From [Enterobacter] lignolyticus SCF1 (GTDB lineage Bacteria; Pseudomonadota; Gammaproteobacteria; Enterobacterales; Enterobacteriaceae): 64,000 nt of DNA. A model generated the notes under the pieces. It saw only the letters and a list, made by a program, of their open reading frames with translations. It did no database searches and was not told the DNA's origin. Position numbers and translations under genes: made by a program. This document shows positions 23,630 to 31,642 of this stretch, piece by piece. The DNA is taken from positions 2,108,001-2,172,000 of the forward strand of contig NC_014618.1 in the NCBI RefSeq assembly GCF_000164865.1, written 5' to 3'. Numbering within the stretch: position 1 is the stretch's first letter; each line of letters begins with the position of its first letter.

Positions 23630-26536
23630 ATGTCGAATAAAAAGGACGTATCTTTTTCGTCAGGGCGATATGACGCGATGAAGATAAAGAAAATCATATC
23701 GCTCAAAAACATGGTGTTAGCAACCTCTGCGGTGCTAAGTATGCCTGCGCTTGCGGTCATTAATAACAGTGAAACCATTATCGATAATGGCGCTGCGGTA
23801 ACGGTGCCTGGCAGCCAGAGCTCTCCCTGGACGCTGCCTGGCGCGCTTTATGTAGGGATGTCGGGTACTGGCACGCTGACCGTCAATAGCGGCGCCGTCG
23901 TCAGCTCAGGCACTGATAATACGGCGGATACCTCCGGCTCTGTGCTGGGCTACGATTCCGGCAGCAGCGGTACGGTAATTATTGATGGCGGTACGTGGTA
24001 TGACGGCGTTGATGCTGCCAATAATTCCCTCACTAACGGTACAACCGCCGTGGGGGGAAGCGGAACCGGCAACCTGCAAATCAAAAATGGCGGTAAGGTT
24101 GCCCTGGTATTTTTGAATATTGGGCAGAACGGCAGCGGTAACGGTACGGTTACCGTTGACGGCGCCGGTTCACAGCTATTGGCGACGGCGACAAGCACTT
24201 CGGGAATTACCGTTGGAAACAACGGCACCGGGGTTTTGAATATCACTAACGGTGGCTCGGCCATCGGTAATGTTCTTACCTATATTGGGCTGGATTCCAA
24301 TGCCACGGGTACGGTTAATGTTTCTGGCGCGGGGTCAACGTTTACCGTCGCCGACGGGATTATTGTTGGCGCTAACGGTACCGGCACGATGAATATTGCT
24401 GACGGTGGCAAAGTAACCAGCGGCGGCGGGAGTATTGCGGGCGGTAGCGGTTCAAATCCGGCAGGCGGAACCGGTACGGTGCATATTGACGGTAGCGGCT
24501 CGCTGTGGGATATCGGTAATAGCATCTTATCGATTGGCTCGGCAGGGACAGGAAACGGAACGCTGATTGTCTCAAATCAGGGTACGCTGACGGCAGGTCG
24601 TTCTGTTGATGTGAATGCCGCCAACGGGCGGGTGGTCATTGGCGGCTTACCGGGGAGCGCTCCTGTCGCCGCGGGTATTCTTAACACCCCGACGCTGAAC
24701 TTACTCAATAGCAACAGCAGCCTGATACTTAATCATAGCGATACTTCAGGGAATTATATTTTCTCGCCGGTAATTAACGGAAGCGGCAATGTTTCCAGCC
24801 TGAACGGTACCACCGTATTTAATACGGTGAATACCTACACCGGCACGACAACCATCGACGGCGGCACGGTGGTTGTGGGGGATGCGACGCATCCAGGCGC
24901 GGTGCTCAATGGCGCCAGCGCCGGTGATGTGACCGTTTCTGCAAACGGCACCTTGTCCGGTACCGGTACGGTCAACGGAATGGTCGTCAACACCGGACGC
25001 GTGGCTGCATTCAATACCCTGGCGGGCAATAATACCGCGGCAAACAGTAATTTAACCCTCGCAGGGGGGATGACCAACGGCGGAGTGATTAATCTGGCGG
25101 GCAGCAAGCCGGGAAATACGCTGACGGTCGGGAAAACCTATATCGGCAACAACGGCACGATCGTCCTCAATACCTGGCTGGGCGGCGATAATTCACCGAC
25201 GGATAAAGTGATTCTTGATAATGCGCAGGCATCAGGCACCACCAATCTGCTGATTAAACATGCAGGCGGCAACGGGGCGCAAACCCAAAATGGCATCCTG
25301 CTGGTGGATGCGCAAAACGGCAGCACCACCGCCGCGGATGCCTTTACGCTGTCGCCGTCTTCTGATGGCTATCGCCAGGGGAAAGGCACAATTGCCGCCG
25401 GAGCCTATGACTACCGGCTGGCCCGCGGCGGCAATGGCGGCAATGCGCAATCCTGGTACCTGACGTCGCTGCTGAATACCCCCGCAGGGAAATCAGACCC
25501 CGCCGGAGCAACCGACCCGGGTCAGCCGGGAGCGACGGGCGGGCAGAGGGCGCTGCGTGCGGAGACCGGTTCGTATATCGATAACATCCGCGCCGCCAAT
25601 ACGCTTTTTAGCATGACGCTGCACGATCGCTTAGGCGAAACGCAATACCTTGACGACCTCAGCGGCGGTAAAGAGAAGGCGACATCGCTGTGGCTGCGCA
25701 ACATCGGCGGGCATAACCGTTCGGATTCCGGAAATGGACAGATAGCAACCCAGGCGAATCGCTACGTCATGCAGCTCGGCGGCGACCTTGCCGACTGGTC
25801 CTCTGACGGTCAGGATCGCTACCTGTTCGGTGTGATGGGCGGCTATGCCAACCAGCACAGCAATAGCATCTCTAACGTCTCCGGGTACAATTCAAAAGGG
25901 ACGCTGAGCGGCTATAGCGCCGGGGTGTACGGCACATGGTACGCCAACGACGCGCTAAAGCAGGGCCTCTATGTGGACAGCTGGGCGCTGTACAACTGGT
26001 TTAACAACAGCGTCACCGGCGAAGGCTTGCCAACGGAAAACTACAAATCGGATGGCTTCACCGCATCGGTTGAGACCGGTTACACCCATAAGACCGGGGA
26101 GTACCAGACGTTGAACGGCATGACCAATGAGGTCTTTATCCAGCCGCAGGCGCAGTTAACCTGGATGGGCGTAACGGCCAGCCGCCATACCGAGCAGAAC
26201 GGCACGGTGGTTGAAAGCACCGGCGACAACAACCTGCAAACCCGCTTAGGGGTGAGAGCCTTTATCAAGGGACGCAGCAAGCTGGATGAAAATACGCAGC
26301 GCGTATTCGAACCTTTTGTCGAAGCCAACTGGATTTACAACACCAGCGCCTACGGGGTCAACATGGATGGCGTTAACTCTCAGGTTGCCGGAACCCGAAA
26401 TATCGGTGAACTGAAGGCGGGTGTTGAAGGCAAAATGACCAATCAGACGACGTTCTGGTTAAACGTGGCGCAGCAGATTGGCGGTAAGGGCTATAGCGAT
26501 ACGCAGGGAATGTTGGGTATTAAACATTCATTCTGA
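23630..26536 (+). CDS. autotransporter adhesin (type Va secretion)
   Basis: A 968-residue protein. Residues 1-42 form a long signal sequence ending at MPALA; an in-frame ATG at residue 17 would give a standard signal peptide, but 23630 has the better ribosome-binding site (AAAGG). The passenger (about 43-640) is glycine/asparagine-rich and built of repeats such as NGTGVLNITNGG, NGTGTMNIADGG and SGTGTLTVNSGA, typical of beta-helical T5SS passengers. The C-terminal 280 residues are the beta-barrel, with a terminal phenylalanine in GIKHSF. The segment from about 630 to 650 is a proline/glycine linker. Expected role: surface adhesion or aggregation. Confidence 0.9.
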   Translation: MSNKKDVSFSSGRYDAMKIKKIISLKNMVLATSAVLSMPALAVINNSETIIDNGAAVTVPGSQSSPWTLPGALYVGMSGTGTLTVNSGAVVSSGTDNTADTSGSVLGYDSGSSGTVIIDGGTWYDGVDAANNSLTNGTTAVGGSGTGNLQIKNGGKVALVFLNIGQNGSGNGTVTVDGAGSQLLATATSTSGITVGNNGTGVLNITNGGSAIGNVLTYIGLDSNATGTVNVSGAGSTFTVADGIIVGANGTGTMNIADGGKVTSGGGSIAGGSGSNPAGGTGTVHIDGSGSLWDIGNSILSIGSAGTGNGTLIVSNQGTLTAGRSVDVNAANGRVVIGGLPGSAPVAAGILNTPTLNLLNSNSSLILNHSDTSGNYIFSPVINGSGNVSSLNGTTVFNTVNTYTGTTTIDGGTVVVGDATHPGAVLNGASAGDVTVSANGTLSGTGTVNGMVVNTGRVAAFNTLAGNNTAANSNLTLAGGMTNGGVINLAGSKPGNTLTVGKTYIGNNGTIVLNTWLGGDNSPTDKVILDNAQASGTTNLLIKHAGGNGAQTQNGILLVDAQNGSTTAADAFTLSPSSDGYRQGKGTIAAGAYDYRLARGGNGGNAQSWYLTSLLNTPAGKSDPAGATDPGQPGATGGQRALRAETGSYIDNIRAANTLFSMTLHDRLGETQYLDDLSGGKEKATSLWLRNIGGHNRSDSGNGQIATQANRYVMQLGGDLADWSSDGQDRYLFGVMGGYANQHSNSISNVSGYNSKGTLSGYSAGVYGTWYANDALKQGLYVDSWALYNWFNNSVTGEGLPTENYKSDGFTASVETGYTHKTGEYQTLNGMTNEVFIQPQAQLTWMGVTASRHTEQNGTVVESTGDNNLQTRLGVRAFIKGRSKLDENTQRVFEPFVEANWIYNTSAYGVNMDGVNSQVAGTRNIGELKAGVEGKMTNQTTFWLNVAQQIGGKGYSDTQGMLGIKHSF

Positions 26537-26665
26537 TTTCTATCAATAGCCTCGTTACTTTTGTCCGGGCGGCTGATTCGGCGGCCCGGCTCAATGAAAA
26601 CGTCCTTTCCGTTTCGATATTGTCCGAAATGTAACATCCTGACCGTAACGCGGGAGGTATGCATA

Positions 26666-27352
26666 ATGGATTTATATGTGACGAGCAGTCAGAAACTCTG
26701 CGTTGTGATTGATGAGTGCAACTTTAGCCGCCGCGCGCTGGAAGTCTTAACGGCGTCAGCCTCCTGCCCGTGCACGACGCTGCTGTTTCAGTGCTTTGCC
26801 GACTTTCTCCTCTGGCGCCGCGGGGCGTCTGAAGAGATAGCGTTGCTGGTGATAAATCTGCATAACTATCGCCAGCTTATCGATGAAGGGTTCGTCGATG
26901 TGCTGTTGCTGCATCGTGAAGCGTGGCGGATCCATCACACCTCCGTGCTGTTTCTGTACAGCAGGGCCGCGCCGCAGCTGCTCTGCTATGCAAGCCGGGC
27001 GCCGGGGTGCATGATGGTGAATAAAAACCAGCCTGTTCGCGATATCGCAAAATGCCTTGCAGGGCTGCTGCAGCACGACAATGCCGACGGCCAGCAGGCA
27101 GCACCTGTCTCTAAGAGCCGTGAGGCCGCGTTATTTTCAAGGCTCAACAGCCTGACGCCAAAAGAGGTCAGGGCGCTACACATCACGCTCGACGGCAATG
27201 ACCTCGCGTACTGGGCGAATGAATTAGGCGTCAGTGTAAAAACCCTCTACAGCCAGCGCGCATCCGCGTTGTTTAAGCTCGGAATTAACCGCAGCAGCGA
27301 TATCGCACGCTATAAAGGCTTAATTGAGCGCATTCTGTCAGCCCATCGCTAA
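26666..27352 (+). CDS. LuxR-type transcriptional regulator
   Basis: A 228-residue protein with a C-terminal LuxR-type helix-turn-helix (LTPKEVRALHITLDGN through VSVKTLYSQRASALFKLGI). The N-terminal half has no clear acyl-homoserine lactone or phosphoacceptor motif; it resembles the RcsA/EcpR/BglJ group of unphosphorylated regulators. The start at 26666 is preceded by GGGAGG; the frame extends upstream without such a site. It lies 129 bases after the autotransporter on the same strand and probably controls surface structures. Confidence 0.75.
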   Translation: MDLYVTSSQKLCVVIDECNFSRRALEVLTASASCPCTTLLFQCFADFLLWRRGASEEIALLVINLHNYRQLIDEGFVDVLLLHREAWRIHHTSVLFLYSRAAPQLLCYASRAPGCMMVNKNQPVRDIAKCLAGLLQHDNADGQQAAPVSKSREAALFSRLNSLTPKEVRALHITLDGNDLAYWANELGVSVKTLYSQRASALFKLGINRSSDIARYKGLIERILSAHR

Positions 27353-27353
27353 G

Positions 27354-27393
27354 CGCCTGGCGACCGCCCGGCGTCTGCGGGGGCCGCCAGGCG
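27354..27393. terminator. inverted repeat between convergent genes
   Basis: CGCCTGGCG (27354-27362) pairs with CGCCAGGCG (27385-27393). It stands between the stop codons of the LuxR-type gene and the GAPDH gene. A GC-rich inner segment could extend the fold, but there is no T-tract. Confidence 0.4.
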
Positions 27394-27398
27394 GGAGG

Positions 27399-28409
27399 CT
27401 ACGCTTCGCGCTGCGCCATCATCAGCGCCAGATCGACGAGACGGTTTGAGAATCCCCATTCGTTGTCGTACCAGGCCAGAATCTTGACCATATTACCGCC
27501 AATAACCAGCGTCGACAGACCGTCGATAATGGACGAGCGCGGATCGCCCTGATAATCGCTCGATACCAGAGGCTCATCGCTGTAGCCGAGAATGCCCTGC
27601 AGCGGCCCGCTGGCCGAGGCCTGACGAAATGCGTCGTTAACCTCTTCTGCGGTGACATCGCGCTCAAGCGTTACGGTAAGGTCGACGATTGACACTACCG
27701 GAACCGGGACGCGGAGCGAATAGCCGGTCAGTCGGCCATCAAGCTCCGGGATAACTTTGCCCAGCGCCTTCGCCGCGCCGCTGGAGTAGGGCACAATTGA
27801 CAGCGCAGCGGCCCGTGCGCCGCGTAAATCCTTCTCTGGCTGATCGTGCAGCGCCTGGCTGTTGGTGTAGGCATGGGTGGTGTTCATCAGGCCATGCTTA
27901 ATACCGAAATGCTGATGCAGCACCTGAGCGGCGGGCGCAAGACCGTTGGTGGTGCAGCTGCCGTTGCTGACCACGTAGTGCTTGTGCGGGTCGTACAGCG
28001 CATCGTTAACCCCCATCACCACGGTTAAATCATCATTTTTGCCCGGCGCGGAGACGATCACCCGCTTTGCGCCGCCGCTGTGGATATGGACCGCGGCCTT
28101 GTCGCGCTCGGTGAAGAACCCGGTTGCTTCGATAACGATATCCACCTCCGCCTGGCGCCAGGGGATGCGGGCCGGGTCGCGTTCGCTGAAGACGGCGATG
28201 GGGCGGCCGTCGACCAGCAGCTGGCCCTCGCCGGCAGCCACGTCGGCGGCGAGAGTACCGAGCAGCGAGTCGTGTTTCAGCAGATGAGCCAGCGTTTTGC
28301 TGTCCGTCAGATCGTTGATTGCCACTATCTGAATGCCCGGATTTCCCAGCGCCGCGCGCAGTACGTTACGTCCGATCCTGCCGAAACCGTTAATACCGAC
28401 CTTAACCAT
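27399..28409 (-). CDS. type I glyceraldehyde-3-phosphate dehydrogenase paralogue
   Basis: A 336-residue NAD-dependent dehydrogenase. The NAD motif is NGFGRIGR (residues 7-14), with D33 in AINDLTD favouring NAD. The catalytic pair is C152 in NGSCTTNGLAP and H179 in NTTHAYT. The usual SCTTNC motif has glycine in place of the second cysteine. It is not the housekeeping gapA, which lies elsewhere and has SCTTNC. The start is the ATG at 28409 behind AGGAG; the in-frame TTG at 28415 overlaps that site. It follows a GlxA-type regulator gene on the same strand by 78 bases. Its physiological substrate could be G3P or a related aldehyde phosphate. Confidence 0.85.
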   Translation of the reverse strand: MVKVGINGFGRIGRNVLRAALGNPGIQIVAINDLTDSKTLAHLLKHDSLLGTLAADVAAGEGQLLVDGRPIAVFSERDPARIPWRQAEVDIVIEATGFFTERDKAAVHIHSGGAKRVIVSAPGKNDDLTVVMGVNDALYDPHKHYVVSNGSCTTNGLAPAAQVLHQHFGIKHGLMNTTHAYTNSQALHDQPEKDLRGARAAALSIVPYSSGAAKALGKVIPELDGRLTGYSLRVPVPVVSIVDLTVTLERDVTAEEVNDAFRQASASGPLQGILGYSDEPLVSSDYQGDPRSSIIDGLSTLVIGGNMVKILAWYDNEWGFSNRLVDLALMMAQREA

Positions 28410-28487
28410 GATCAACTCCTTATTTGTTGTCTATGGGTTTACTGTAGGCCGGCGGTGTTTTGGCGTAAATGACAAAAAAGGATCACT

Positions 28488-29468
28488 TTACGCCATTCGG
28501 CGGCAGTGAAAGCGCTGGCGGTATTCGCCGGGGGTCAGGTGGAGCTGTTTTTCAAACAGCCGACGCAGATTGATGCTGTTGCCAAATCCCGTCTGCTCGG
28601 CAATTCTCTCCAGCGTATCGCTGCTTTGCTCCAGGCGCTGTCTGGCCGCGGTAAGACGCGCTTCGGCAACATAGCGCGCCGGAGATGCGCCGGTTTCCCG
28701 GGTAAAAACGCGGGTGAAATTGCGCGGACTCATGGCGACTTTTTCCGCCAGTTTCTCGACACTCAGGTCGGCGGTAAGGTTATCGAGGAGCCACGTCAGC
28801 AGGTCGTTTATCGGGCCTGATGCGCCGGCTTGCCGGAGGTTGTAGCGGCTGAACTGCAGCTGCCCGCCCGGGCGGCGCAGGTACATCACGAAATCCTGGG
28901 CGATATCGCGGGCGAGGCTGAAGCCGTAATCCTCTTCAACCAGCGCCAGCGTCAGGTCGAACCCGGAGCTGACCCCGCCGGATGTCCAGATGTGGCCATC
29001 CTGAACGTACAGCGGCCCACCTTCGACCCTGACCTGCGGAAATTCCGTTTGCAGGGCGTCCAGCAGCTTCCAGTGGGTGGTCGCCCGTCGGCCGTCGAGC
29101 AGCCCGCTCTGCGCCAGCAGCATCGCGCCGCCGCACACAGAGGCAATGCGGCGGGCATGCGGAGCGGCAAGATGCAGCCAGTCGACCACCGCCGTTCCCT
29201 CCAGCGGATTCTGGCCCCGGCCGGTGATGATAATGGTATCGAGAGGTTCCCGCGGGTCGAGCTCATGCAGGCGGTGATCCGCCAGCAGGTTCAGGCCGGA
29301 CTGGCCGTGGATCACCTGATGAGGCTGAGTGGTCGCCAGGTTGACCTGGTAGCGCGGGCCGGTTAACCCCTCCGTCTGCAGCTGGTTCGCCTGCATCAGA
29401 ATGTCGGCAATACCGGCGGATTCAAACAGCATGCCGCCGTCGGGGACGATGATCAGTATTTTCTTCAT
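28488..29468 (-). CDS. GlxA-type AraC-family regulator (DJ-1/PfpI domain plus HTH)
   Basis: A 326-residue regulator. Residues 1-190 form a DJ-1/PfpI-like amidotransferase fold, with the nucleophile-elbow cysteine C112 in IASVCGGAMLLA. Residues about 215-322 carry two AraC helix-turn-helices (EKLAEKVAMSPRNFTRVF and LERIAEQTGFGNSINLRRLF). Family members include GlxA and choline/carnitine catabolism activators; the ligand here is unknown. It stands upstream of and in line with the GAPDH paralogue and may activate it. Confidence 0.85.
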   Translation of the reverse strand: MKKILIIVPDGGMLFESAGIADILMQANQLQTEGLTGPRYQVNLATTQPHQVIHGQSGLNLLADHRLHELDPREPLDTIIITGRGQNPLEGTAVVDWLHLAAPHARRIASVCGGAMLLAQSGLLDGRRATTHWKLLDALQTEFPQVRVEGGPLYVQDGHIWTSGGVSSGFDLTLALVEEDYGFSLARDIAQDFVMYLRRPGGQLQFSRYNLRQAGASGPINDLLTWLLDNLTADLSVEKLAEKVAMSPRNFTRVFTRETGASPARYVAEARLTAARQRLEQSSDTLERIAEQTGFGNSINLRRLFEKQLHLTPGEYRQRFHCRRMA

Positions 29469-29546
29469 GTCCTGAAAGGTAATTCTTTTACAGAATAAGT
29501 CAACAGGAGATGACCGTGGCCGCCCTGGCCCCGTAAAGCAATAGCG

Positions 29547-30953
29547 TCACTTTTTGGGCAGGGCGAGGGTGAATTTACTGCCCTGGCCAGGCTCGCTTTC
29601 CACGCTAATTTTACCACCATGCAATTCGGCAATCGTTTTTACAATCGCCAGCCCGAGCCCGGTGTTTTCCGCCAGACTCCGTGCGGCGTCGATCCGGTAG
29701 AAGCGGTCAAAAATGAGCGGCAAATGTTCCGCACTGATGCCCTCGCCGTTATCGGTGATGCTCAGATAGCTCATGTCTGTATCTTCCGTCGCCGTCAAAA
29801 CGATGCGACCGTTTTCTCCCGTGTGGCGAATCGCGTTAGCCAGAATATTTGACAGCGCCCGCTGTAGCAGTAGCGGGTCGGCCATGACGCGAATATCGCC
29901 TTCGCTGGTGAGGGTGATATTTTTCTCCTCGGCCAGCACATCGTAGAAATTAATCAGCCTTTCAAATTCACGCGTCGTGCTCACCGTCTCTTTGGTTAAC
30001 ACTTCGCGACTGTTATCCGCCCGGGCCAGAAATAGCATGGAGGAGATCATTCGTGATAAGCGTTCGCCCTCTTCAACGATGGCGGCCAGCGTTTCTTGAT
30101 ATTCCTGACTGCTGCGGTCTTTGGCCTGCGTAACGCTGGCGGCCGAGATCAGGTTATTGATTGGCCCGCGCAGCTCATGGGCAATATCGGACGAAAAACG
30201 GTTGAGCTGCTTAAACGACGCCTCAAGGCGCATCATCATACGGTCAAATGAGGCGGCCAGCGTATTTAGCTCGGTAGGCCACCGTTGGGTTGAAATACGC
30301 GCATGTAAATCTTCGGCGCGTATTTTCTCTATCTCGGCAACGATGGTGCGCAAGGGCGATAGGCCGCGCCGGGCGAGCCAATAACCAAATGCCGCAAACA
30401 GCACAATCGCCAGCACCGCGACCGACATCATTTTTTTGTAGTAATCTTCAATGATTTCATTATTTTTCGACACGTTTAACGCTGCCTGCACCAGCCATTG
30501 CTGATGGCCTTTAAGCGTAAAATGTGTCGACGTAATGAGGTATTTTTCTTTATGGCTGCCTTCATGAAAGCGCCACGCGCGATAGCTGAAATTCTCGGTG
30601 GGCGGTGAGAAATCAGATTGTGGGACGCGCATGTTTTTGGACTGTGAATAAATTTTGCCGTCAGGGCTTATTATACGCAGCGAGAGCCTCTCCTGCTGGA
30701 CGACATATTCAAAGAGCTCTTTCTGCCATTGCTGTTCACTGCTCTGTCGTTCGCTAATGGCAATCGCCATTTCCTTTTGAAACTGCATTGAGCTACGCAG
30801 CTCCTGCTCATCCTTCTGCATCAACTGCGAGCGCAGAGTGGAATACAGAAGGCCGGAAACGCTGTAAAGCACAATGGCCATTGTCACTGAAAAATACAGC
30901 GTTAACCGCAACGTTATCGGCATATTTCGCAGCGAGCGCATAAAGGTATTCAT
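29547..30953 (-). CDS. sensor histidine kinase, heavy-metal (CusS-like) type
   Basis: A 468-residue inner-membrane kinase. Two membrane segments (about 17-37 and 177-195) enclose a periplasmic sensor of about 140 residues, followed by a HAMP domain, the H-box FSSDIAHELRGP with H259, and an ATPase domain with N box (NILANAIRHTG), G1 (DNGEGIS) and G2 (GLGLAIVK). Closest in type to CusS/PcoS kinases. The start overlaps the response regulator stop by 4 bases. It is the last gene of the efflux operon, so the pump carries its own sensor. The signal, metal or drug, is unknown. Confidence 0.88.
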   Translation of the reverse strand: MNTFMRSLRNMPITLRLTLYFSVTMAIVLYSVSGLLYSTLRSQLMQKDEQELRSSMQFQKEMAIAISERQSSEQQWQKELFEYVVQQERLSLRIISPDGKIYSQSKNMRVPQSDFSPPTENFSYRAWRFHEGSHKEKYLITSTHFTLKGHQQWLVQAALNVSKNNEIIEDYYKKMMSVAVLAIVLFAAFGYWLARRGLSPLRTIVAEIEKIRAEDLHARISTQRWPTELNTLAASFDRMMMRLEASFKQLNRFSSDIAHELRGPINNLISAASVTQAKDRSSQEYQETLAAIVEEGERLSRMISSMLFLARADNSREVLTKETVSTTREFERLINFYDVLAEEKNITLTSEGDIRVMADPLLLQRALSNILANAIRHTGENGRIVLTATEDTDMSYLSITDNGEGISAEHLPLIFDRFYRIDAARSLAENTGLGLAIVKTIAELHGGKISVESEPGQGSKFTLALPKK

Positions 30954-31642
30954 GAAGAGCGTAATTCCAGCACGTAGCCCGCGCCCCGTAAGGTATGCAG
31001 TAATTTATCGTCGAAGCCATCGTCTATTTTGCTGCGCAGGCGACGGATAGCCACATCGATAACGTTCGTTTCAGGGTCAAAGTTCATGTCCCACACCTGT
31101 TCTGCCAGCACGGTGCGCGACAGTACCTCACCTGAGCGGCGCATCAGTAATCTGAGCAGCAAAAACTCTTTTTGCGTCAGCTCAATGCGTACGCCGGAGC
31201 GGGTAACCCGGTGTTTGATGAAATCAAGCGTCAGGTCAGCAACTTGCAGAATGTTTTCATCTGCGCTCGGGGCGTGCTGCGGATTCTGGCGCCGCAGGAT
31301 AACCCGCGCCCGGGCCAGCAGTTCGCTGAACGAAAAGGGCTTAATCAGATAATCTTCCGCGCCGAGCTCCAGGCCGCGTACGCGGTCTTCAACATCGTCG
31401 CGGGCGGTCAGAAACATAATGGGCGTTTGTTTCCCGGCCTGGCGGGCCATCTCAATGATTTTCCAGCCGTCGATACCCGGCAGCATGACGTCAAGAATGG
31501 CCAGGTTGTAGTCATTGGTCAGCAGATAGTGCAGCCCATCTACGCCATTTTGTGCGACATCGACAACAAAGTTATTTTCCGTCAGGCCCTTGGCGATGTA
31601 CTCAGAGGCCATTTTTTGATCTTCAACCAGCAAAATCCTCAT
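30950..31642 (-). CDS. OmpR-family response regulator, CusR-like
   Basis: A 230-residue regulator with a receiver domain (acidic pocket E7-D8, phosphoacceptor D51 in LAILDVMLPG, K102 in YLIKPFSFSE) and a C-terminal winged helix of the OmpR type (VWDMNFDPETNVIDVAIRRL). Sequence type agrees with CusR/CopR/PcoR. It overlaps both neighbours by 4 bases. The CusR-type palindrome upstream of the operon is its likely binding site. Confidence 0.9.
   Translation of the reverse strand: MRILLVEDQKMASEYIAKGLTENNFVVDVAQNGVDGLHYLLTNDYNLAILDVMLPGIDGWKIIEMARQAGKQTPIMFLTARDDVEDRVRGLELGAEDYLIKPFSFSELLARARVILRRQNPQHAPSADENILQVADLTLDFIKHRVTRSGVRIELTQKEFLLLRLLMRRSGEVLSRTVLAEQVWDMNFDPETNVIDVAIRRLRSKIDDGFDDKLLHTLRGAGYVLELRSS

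Noticed and set aside
23786..24600. Tandem DNA repeat or CRISPR-like array
   Set aside because: The periodicity is at protein level (glycine-rich passenger repeats) and the DNA copies are too diverged; no CRISPR repeat-spacer structure.
27399..28409. Housekeeping gapA or E. coli-type gapC
   Set aside because: The active-site motif, neighbours and overall sequence differ from both.
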